A stretch of DNA of 64,000 bases from Polytrichum commune. Lineage: Eukaryota; Streptophyta; Polytrichopsida; Polytrichales; Polytrichaceae. Both the position numbers and the translations under genes were made by a program. This document shows, in pieces, positions 57,271 through 64,000 of the stretch. The stretch lies in NCBI GenBank assembly GCA_950295325.1, contig OX485809.1, positions 40,765,081 through 40,829,080 on the forward strand, written 5' to 3'. Positions within the stretch are counted from its first letter, which is position 1. Every line of letters begins with the position of its first letter. The notes below the pieces were generated by a model. That model was given only the letters and a program-made list of their open reading frames with translations. It was not told where the DNA came from and did no database searches.

Positions 57271-57442
57271 GCCGGTTGAGTTCAAGACTTCAAGAAGATT
57301 GCCAATCTTCTTTGAGGAATCCATAGCATGTTCCCCACTTTTGATAAAGAAACAGCCGGAAGATGTCAACATGGAATTGGTGGGACTCGGAAACACTAGG
57401 CTAGCATCGACCCTTTCTGCCCAAAAACCTCCCTGGATATTG
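57271..57442 (+). repeat. Diverged hAT-A-related fragment
   Basis: GCCGGTTGAGTTCAAGACTT, then GGAAGATGTCAACATGGAA, then TGCCCAAAAACCTCCC follow the order of copies A3/A4, ending at the expected ATATTG terminus. The left end could not be found. Confidence 0.6.
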
Positions 57443-57469
57443 GTTGAGAGCTCCGCAAGAAGTTGAACT

Positions 57470-57705
57470 GGAGAGAGTGAAGTAGCGCATACCTCTTATC
57501 CGTCCAACGTACAACAAAAACTTGACTCCCTACATGTTTGTGGTTGATTAATCTCAAACGACTTGGTCTAGATTCATTCTGGACTCTAACGCTAATTCCA
57601 GTGTCAAATCAACTTAAATAGTAACCTCCGCAGTGTATATCATTTCAAAGGGATCATGTTGGATGAATGAGAGCTACGCTTGTACGCGATAATCCCCTCT
57701 CTCCA
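57470..57705. mobile_element. Palindromic MITE, family B, copy 2
   Basis: GGAGAGAGTGAAGTAGCGC ... CCGTCCAACGT at the left pairs with (reverse complement) GGAGAGAGGGGATTATCGCG ... CTCATTCATCCAACAT. GTTGAACT (57462-57469) and ATTGAACT (57706-57713) match at 7 of 8. Confidence 0.75.
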
Positions 57706-58096
57706 ATTGAACTTGACCAATTTATTCCATTAAACTTCTTTATTTCTTCATTTATTTTTGGGTTTGGCGGTGGGGTGGGGAGGGTGACATCATTTTAGGA
57801 AATTGTCCACAACACTACTAAACCTATGGGGATGGTTCTCTTGCCAAAAGGGGACGGGACGGGACGGGAGGGGGCATGCCCTACGTCCTAAACCATAGCC
57901 AGGGATTCCTCGTGGTGTCTACATACACACACTCACCCACTATTCGGCGACGCAAAACGCACCAAACTATTCTACAACTTCAAAACTATTCTACAACTTT
58001 TGTAGAATGTAACTCCACTCAGAAAATAGCATAAAAACACCCCCCATGTTAATCTAGTAATAGTCAGATTGAAGTAGCATCTAGAGCTGCTTCGCC

Positions 58097-58329
58097 CAAT
58101 GATCGGGGAGAACCGGCAGTTAGTTACAAATGAACCGGTGGAATTGGGGAAAGAACCGGTTGAAGTTCAAGAGTGCAGGAAAATTACCCATCATTTTAGA
58201 GGAATTTGTTGAAGAATATACCCCGATTTAATGAAGGAAAAGCGGAGGATGTCCTCTAACATGTAACCGGTTGGACTTTCAAACACTCGGATCTCGACCA
58301 ATTGTGCCCTAAAATCCCCCCGACCACTG
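58097..58329 (+). mobile_element. hAT-A MITE, copy A3
   Basis: Starts CAATGATCGGGGAGAACCGG and ends CCCCCCGACCACTG. GCTTCGCC (58089-58096) and GCTTCGTC (58330-58337) match at 7 of 8. It is 233 bp with two perfect AACCGGTT sites. Confidence 0.92.
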
Positions 58330-58404
58330 GCTTCGTCCACGATGGAGGATAAGTTTAGCACGCATCCCTAGCCCGCCCCCTTCCCCCAACGTGTAACTAC
58401 ACTC

Positions 58405-58650
58405 ATGTATATCTCGGGCAGCTGCAAAATACTTGGACCGAGCGGGCGGGATACCCTCCCCGTGGGCTTGGGGGACCGGGCCGCCAGGGAAAATTTTGAG
58501 GGACGTGGAATCTCGCCCCCCTCACGCCTGTCGCTTGCCTTGGCTCCGAATGCTTTCAGGCGGGCAGGCGGGCAGGAAGGAAGGGAGGGAGGGAGGAAGT
58601 GGCGGAGGAGGTGTCCTGCAAGTCGTCGTAAAGGAAACTGGGAGTAGTCC
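58405..58650. other. GC- and purine-rich patch
   Basis: Local GC rise with GGGCGGGAT and GGCAGGCGGGCAGG tracts and a GGGAGGGAGGGAGG run at 58582-58595. Two overlapping frames (58405-58647, 58433-58780) are low-complexity, with no recognised domain. It could be a decayed CpG-rich host fragment. Confidence 0.4.
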
Positions 58651-58751
58651 AGGAGTCAATCACCAGGCTCCTGGGAATGGGAACAATATCACATCATATC
58701 GGGAAAGGAAAGGGGTAAAGGTAAAAAAAATTAAAAAAATTAAAAAAAAAA

Positions 58752-59337
58752 TTGGAAGAAATATTGGGTTCTCTTTTTAATGAAGGGGGAGAACCGGCTG
58801 TTGCACTGCTTATCCCAGTGACTGAGTGAGTGTCAATGATCGGGGAGAACCGGCAGTTAGTTACAAATGAACCGGTTGAGTTTGAGAAATAACCGGTTGA
58901 AGTTCAAGACTTCAGGAAAATTACCGATCATTTTAGAGGAATTTGTAGAATATACCCCAATTTAATGAAGGAAAACTGAAGGATGTCAATATGTAACCGG
59001 TTAGACTTGCAAACACTAGGATCTCTACCAATTATGCCCAAAAATCTCCCCGATCACTGGTGAGTGTGTGCGTGCTACTACCTATTTGGAGTGGGGTTAT
59101 ATGCAGTGCAAGAACGGCGGAGTTCGACTTTGTAGTCTACAAAGTTCAGTAGGTTGTTTGGACATTAGAAGAACATGCACTTTGACGTTGGCTTGATGAA
59201 ATATTACATTCTCGTCAAGTGGTTCTAGCAATGTGTAATTTCGAATAGTGACACGCATATCGGGATGATCAGTGTAGGTCCGCATGAACTGGCTGCGTTC
59301 GAGAAAAGTAGCGATTGTTTGAGAGGAATATATATAC
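58752..59337 (+). repeat. Tandem duplication, unit 1 (contains hAT-A copy A4)
   Basis: TTGGAAGAAATATTGGGTTC through GAGAGGAATATAT matches unit 2 base for base with scattered changes, once the 226-bp MITE and one 8-bp TSD are set aside. The units are head to tail with no spacer. Confidence 0.9.
58834..59059 (+). mobile_element. hAT-A MITE, copy A4 (reference copy)
   Basis: CAATGATCGGGGAGA at the left and CTCCCCGATCACTG at the right are inverted repeats. GTGAGTGT flanks both sides exactly (58826-58833, 59060-59067). It is 226 bp with three perfect AACCGGTT palindromes and no coding capacity. The adjacent unit 2 lacks it and keeps a single GTGAGTGC/T site, which fixes the boundaries. Confidence 0.96.
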
Positions 59338-59686
59338 TTGGAAGAAATTTTGGGTTCTCTTTTTTAATGAAGGGGGAGAAATGGCTGTTGCACGGATTAT
59401 CCCAGTGAGTGAGTGAGTGCGTGCGTGCTACTACCTATTTGGAGTGGAGTTATATGCAGTGCAAGAATGGCGGAGTTCGACTTTGTAGTCTACAAAGTTC
59501 AATAGGTTGTTTGGACATTAGAGGAACATGCACTTTGACGTTGGCTCGATGAAATATTACATTCTCGTCAAGTAGTTCTAGCAATGCGTAGCTTCGAATA
59601 GTGACATGCTTATGGGGATGATCAGTGTAGTTACGCATGAGCCGGTTGCGTTTGAGAAAAGTAGCGATTGTTTGAGAGGAATATAT
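59338..59686 (+). repeat. Tandem duplication, unit 2 (empty site)
   Basis: Same sequence as unit 1 without the MITE. The target region reads CCCAGTGAGTGAGTGAGTGC, where unit 1 minus element and one TSD reads CCCAGTGACTGAGTGAGTGT. The short minus frames in both units (59097-59285 and the end of 59450-59860) are duplicated relics, not genes. Confidence 0.9.
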
Positions 59687-59799
59687 GTGGAATATGCCTC
59701 CCATTAGTAAGGAAAACCGAAAGACCACAACATGGAACCACCAGTTCGACTTGGAAGAGGGTGTCGACCGGTTCTGCCCAAAAACCTCCCGGGACATTG
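59616..59799 (+). repeat. Diverged hAT-A-related fragment at duplication boundary
   Basis: GCCGGTTGCGTTTGAGAAAA, AAACCGAAAGACCACAACAT and TCTGCCCAAAAACCTCCCG follow hAT-A order and end at ACATTG. Unit 1 of the tandem duplication breaks off inside its first part (at 59337), so the duplication junction lies within this fragment. Confidence 0.6.
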
Positions 59800-60149
59800 C
59801 TTTCCTTGCAGTGAATATCGAGGAAAGGGAATATATATATACACACGTAGCTGTTTCCAAGGATGCTTTATGATGCTTACTTGAGTTTGAGCCCCACTAC
59901 CATCGCCCGAGGTGAATGTTGATTATTCAATGGTGTGATTCTTGTTATTTTTAGATGATTTGACCCCATAATCAAAAACAAGGATGTTGAATTAGACAAG
60001 CGGGACTGAGCGGGGATTAGTTTATCACAAATATGTGTGGGTCATGGTTTTTCTAAACTCCTTTGTACCTCTGTAATGTTGGTGGGGGGTCCAACCCAAA
60101 GAGGTGGGGTGTTTAGCCCTAGCCAACATGCTCATCCTTATGGTTGTAA

Positions 60150-60430
60150 GGTAGATGGTGCTAAAACCTTTATTTTAGATGTTGAGCAGGGATACGATTA
60201 TTATATCTAAAATGTTCTAAATGGTTATTGGAAGCAATTGACATGGGACTCCAACGCACCGAAGTATGTCTTTTGAATTTGAAATGCAAAAACAATAGCG
60301 GCTCAAAGTTTCATTGGTAGGTGACCCAAAAGCAACATAAAGCCGTGATACTAAGGTGGTGAACATTCTCATATTAATACTCATTGTGCAAGATTTTTGA
60401 GCGTTGGTTTTAACATGCTCAATCTTAGCA
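60150..60430 (+). repeat. Family E copy, right end degraded
   Basis: GGTAGATGGTGCTAAAACC preceded by TAA. The interior (GACTCCAACGCACCGAAGTA, 'tcaaagtttcattgg') matches 61358-61625 and 30714-30980. The expected right terminus is only weakly visible near 60405-60430. Confidence 0.5.
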
Positions 60431-61356
60431 CGGTTTGGGAATGTTTTAAGTAAGTATTGAATGAGTTGCCATTTGAGTAAATGGAGTCAATCAAAATGCT
60501 CGGTAGAAAAATGGAGCACGATTGCATTACATAAGACAAATACTTGGAGAAGTCGAGTTTTGTTTAATCGAAATATCAACGAATGTACACATATGTATTG
60601 TTCAAGCATGAGTTGCTCCTGACGTGCAGTGTTGACAGACGAATAATGATCATGTGGACATGGACTAAAGGCAGTGAACGGACATCATATGTTATGTAAA
60701 ATGAATATTGACGTTCCCTTTACTTTCTTTCTTGTTCAAGCATGATGGTTTACCATGCTCATCTATCGCTTTTAAGACACGTGCACATGGCATTCATATC
60801 AGGTGAGATTACTAATAGGCAAATTTGCGTAAACAAATGCCCCAATCACCTCATTCAGTGTTTCAACGTCAAGGTGGTGCCTCAATGTTTTAGTGTTTCT
60901 AGAACCAAGTGTTTTATCAAGTTAGCGCAAACCTGAAACAATAAAATGTGTGTGTGTGTTTTAATTTTTAATTTTTTAATTTTTTCTTCTTAAAATGGGT
61001 TGTTCAGGCCACTTGCATTTCATGAGAGTATTTCAAGTGTGTTTGTGGGTGGGGAGAGTCAAGCAATAACTTCTCCATTCCAAAGAGCCACCCACAAAAT
61101 CTGCTAATTGCCTACTTTGAAGAATTATGAAAGCATTTTGTTTATTCCTCAATTCTAAGTAGCATTGATGGGGGTGGATTTTTTTAATGTCATCCAAAGA
61201 TAAATTGCATGGAAAACATGAGGGCCGCTTCCATCTTGATTTGATTATGTGGAATATTTTAGGAACAAATGGGAACACCATTATTATTCAAAAAATAATT
61301 CTAGCATTGGCCCAACACTATTCAACGTCAAAACATTGGCAAAAACACAATTTATA

Positions 61357-62665
61357 AGGTAGAGGGTGTAAAAATCGCGCCGTGCACAAATCTTATTATT
61401 ATATTTGGGAAAATTAAAGTGTCTCTTGCTAGCGATTGACAGGGGAGTCCAACGCACCAAAGTATGTTTTCTTTGGTTTTTGTACGCAAAAATTATAAGG
61501 GTTCAAAGTTTCATTGGCGGATTACCCAAAACCGTTACATGAGCCTCATGTTCACATGGTGAACATTCTCATAATTAATATCTACTTATTCTACAAGATT
61601 ACAAGGTGTTGATTTTGACGTATTTGACATATTATGACATCCTCTATAGTTACCACATAGTGATCAATAGACGATTAATGTGGGTTGATGATGAATATTG
61701 TGGGCCACACGACATAAAGTTTAATGTAGTGGAGAGACCTTTATCACGATGTTTAGTTTGGGTGCAAAATGTGACTTGGTAGAAACAACCATATTTGTGG
61801 CCTCCAGGGTTTGGTTGGTCAACCTTTAAGTGGGACTCATTTGAGATCATTAATCAACCACAAACTCATAGAGGGCATGATGACTTATTACGGTACCTTG
61901 CATATAAGGTCGGTCCACTAAGATATACTCATGGTGGCAACATGTTGCACAAATTAATGTATGTGAATGTGATAACATTTTTTTTTTTTTTTTTAAACGA
62001 GTTGGACTATTTAGAAGACAAACGAAATGAGCTCTATTTCATTGGTAAAATACACACATGACCACGGGGACCCAAAAAAGTGAGTAGAGAAACTCTATTG
62101 GGTGCACTTGGTGGAACCACATAACCCAAATAAGGGGTGAACATCCTTGTTCATGTCGATTGACTAAAGTAACATTATGAGACAACCAATTGTTCCACAT
62201 AATCTTAGAGTTCGATTTATGATATAAGAGGTTAAAACTGCCCCACGTAGTGTCAAAGTTTGCAAGGACATTATCATGGACAACCTCCCTCTTTGAGTCT
62301 TTGAGAGTTTTTTCCTAGAGAAATCGATATTTAAGGAAAACATGACTAAATCCAAGTCCATAATTATAACAGGCTAAAATTCTATAGTAACATCCTCCAT
62401 TAGGATTGTACGGTAGGATCCAACAGAACATGCAAAGTTGGTTATTATGATATAAAAGTAGTTTCTCTGAATAGATATTGAATTCTTAAATTTAAATATA
62501 TTTATTATAACATAAAATTAATAAATATTTTATTTTATCCATCATATTTTGATAGCATAGCATTCAAGTATTCATTGAATAAATTTCAAACATCTCCCTT
62601 GAATTTAGGTATAATAGAAGTGTATTAATGGATGCACCCATAGAAATGAAGCAACCAAAAAGTAA
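61357..62665 (+). repeat. Dispersed repeat block, copy 2
   Basis: Begins with TAA plus a family E-type terminus at 61358. The first 270 bp and last 270 bp align with copy 1 at 30714-31350. The middle 760 bp (61626-62390) has no counterpart there. A T17 run lies at 61978-61994. No coding domain. Confidence 0.55.
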
Positions 62666-63233
62666 AAATTATGAGAATTATGTCCATATTTACTTAAAAC
62701 AATTAGAGCGCAATAAGTCATCAATATACCTAGTTGAAAGTTTGGGAGATGTCATAGTAATTTGTAAAGTAAAGCAAATGAAATTGTGGGATAGGTCCCA
62801 AACCTTGAGTTTCTGAGAATTAACACAAAGTCACCCAAGTTTTCTTAATGCTTAAACTACCAAGCACACAAAGTGGTGTCAAGCTATTGAAAATTGGCTT
62901 TCTAGCTTGTCCAAGGGTGAGTGGGCCAAGCTAGCCTTGCATAGGCTAATTGGGGATTTAGGACAATGGGTCCCATGTGCATACCCTACTTTAAATCTTA
63001 TAATTCTCTCAAAGTTTGAGAGGTGAAAAGAAGAGGTCCCCAAAGTTTCACCTAACTTTTAAAATAAGCTCCAACACACAACGAGCTAATGAGCTCTTAA
63101 TATAAAGTTGTATGAAAGAAACATTGAACCCACGGTTTTGTCCCTATTTGAGGGACTTTACGGATAAATCTATCTTTAGCCTGAAAATTATTTTCAAAGA
63201 CATGATATCAATGTTGGAAGTAACTTTGTATTA

Positions 63234-63311
63234 GGTAATTGTTTTATTGGAACCGGTTATCGGTGCAGAACCGGTTCTGCACCGATAACCGGTTCCAATA
63301 AAACAATTACC
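63234..63311. repeat. Perfect 78-bp palindrome with three AACCGGTT sites
   Basis: The dyad centre lies between 63272 and 63273; 39 bases on each side are exactly complementary with no spacer. AACCGGTT occurs at the centre and once in each arm. It would form a cruciform or hairpin. Confidence 0.97.
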
Positions 63312-63504
63312 GGACGTAACCGGTTGGCCGCTTTGTTGAGCCGCACAGGTGACCTAAACAGTGGGTCACCTGTCGTCATATCCGATTTAGATGATCATAA
63401 CCGGCTGGGATGTCGAGGTTATCGTCTGCAAACCTGTGTTCTCAGAGCCAATCGTGTAGTGCCACCTCGGCGAAACAAAGAAGCCAACCGGTTACGTAGA
63501 CGAA
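63312..63504. repeat. Second nested inverted repeat in the loop
   Basis: GTAACCGGTTGGCCGCTTTG near 63317 is mirrored by GAAGCCAACCGGTTAC ending near 63497. Inside, ACAGGTGACC and GGTCACCTGT form a 10-bp stem (63345-63373). A 61-codon frame (63324-63509) crosses it with no recognisable domain. Confidence 0.6.
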
Positions 63505-63904
63505 GTTAAGTGTATACAATAGAGTTAAAGTCCCTCAAAGAGGGATGAAACTGTGGGTTTGATGCATCTTCGAGAAAGCTTTCTATCAAGAGCTTGTTAG
63601 CACATGGTGTATCGGAGCCTATTTTGAAACTTGGGTAACTTTTGAGACCTCCTTTTTCCACCTCTCGAAATTTGTGAAAATTTTAGGATTTAAAAAAGGA
63701 TATGTGCATGGGACTTGTTGTCCTAAATCCCGGATTAGCTTATGCAAGGGTAGTTTGGCCCACCTATCCTAAGTAAAACAAGTTAGAGATAAAATTATTA
63801 ATAATCCGTGACCACTCTTTATGTTTGATAATTTAAACATTAAAAATTTTGGACAACTTTGTGTTAATTTTCATAAACTCAAGGTTTGAGACTAAACCCA
63901 TGAT

Positions 63905-64000
63905 TTCATCTGCTTTACTGTACAAGTAACTCCAGTACAGTAGTGGGGATGAATCCACCAAATCTTTTAAGTACGCTTGCACGCAACAATCCCCTCTCGC
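63905..64000. mobile_element. Partial family B MITE at window edge
   Basis: ACGCTTGCACGCAACAATCC then CCTCTCGC matches the right end of the family B copies (ACGCTTGTACGCGATAATCC then CCTCTCTCC). It is cut by the end of the window. Confidence 0.45.

Larger units (their letters stand above)
62745..63945. repeat. Long inverted-repeat element, arms of about 400 bp
   Basis: The left arm (to about 63165) and right arm (from about 63515) pair over their length: for example AAACCTTGAGTTT, AATTAACACAAAGT, TTGCATA.GCTAAT and TTTGAGGGACTTTA occur in mirror positions. The arms have diverged substantially, so this is not a recent event. The outer edge is diffuse (about 62745 and 63945) and no TSD was identified. 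The loop contains the perfect palindrome and a further insertion-like stretch. Compatible with a foldback or long-TIR MULE-type element. Confidence 0.75.

Noticed and set aside
58405-58780. GC-rich overlapping frames as a host exon
   Set aside because: Low-complexity Gly/Arg-rich translations in two frames with no domain or convincing splice sites.
63324-63509. 61-codon frame in the loop of the long inverted repeat
   Set aside because: It crosses nested inverted repeats, and its basic composition reflects the local sequence; no domain recognised.

Overview
This window looks like intergenic, transposon-dominated DNA from a plant or close plant relative. It is AT-rich with no bacterial-style gene packing, and the longest open frame is only about 180 codons. 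The recognisable proteins are all remnants of plant-type mobile elements: a Ty1/copia gag-pol, a CACTA (En/Spm) TNP2-type transposase with DUF4218- and DUF4216-like parts, and a LINE RNase H with its C-terminal tail. No intact host gene, tRNA or rRNA gene could be supported. The exact lineage cannot be assigned from the sequence alone.

Layout. 0-10 kb: unrecognised sequence, a LINE 3' fragment, a 720-bp terminal-inverted-repeat (TIR) element with an exact 8-bp target-site duplication (TSD), and a broken copia element (4.2-7.2 kb) whose gag is split by a 566-bp MITE. 10-18 kb: the first hAT-A MITE, a 1,274-bp non-autonomous hAT element carrying promoter/intron-like sequence and a 103-bp tandem repeat, and two palindromic MITEs. 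19-24 kb: a decayed SET-domain-like gene directly upstream of a decayed CACTA transposase. 25.8-27.7 kb: possible minus-strand LTR-like region with a minisatellite. 30-41 kb: a long inverted repeat interrupted by a hAT-A MITE, a second copy of the gag-interrupting MITE family, two Harbinger-like elements and a pogo-like element. 41-45 kb: three minus-strand LINE fragments. 47.9-48.5 kb: a diverged 155-bp tandem array. 50-64 kb: a dense run of MITEs, one MITE nested inside another, a tandem duplication in which only one copy carries a MITE (a paralogous empty site), and a long inverted repeat whose loop holds a perfect 78-bp palindrome.

The strongest result is a set of short TIR elements defined from the sequence itself by termini plus TSDs. 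hAT-A has five copies with 6/8 to 8/8 matching 8-bp TSDs. The CACGGG family has two copies with exact 8-bp TSDs, and the CTCGGG element and CAGGG hAT element also have exact 8-bp TSDs. There are three Harbinger/Tourist-like elements with 3-bp TSDs and one pogo-like element with a TA TSD. The 8-mer AACCGGTT occurs about 20 times, essentially only inside these repeats. The elements do not form a pathway; their nesting gives a relative insertion history.
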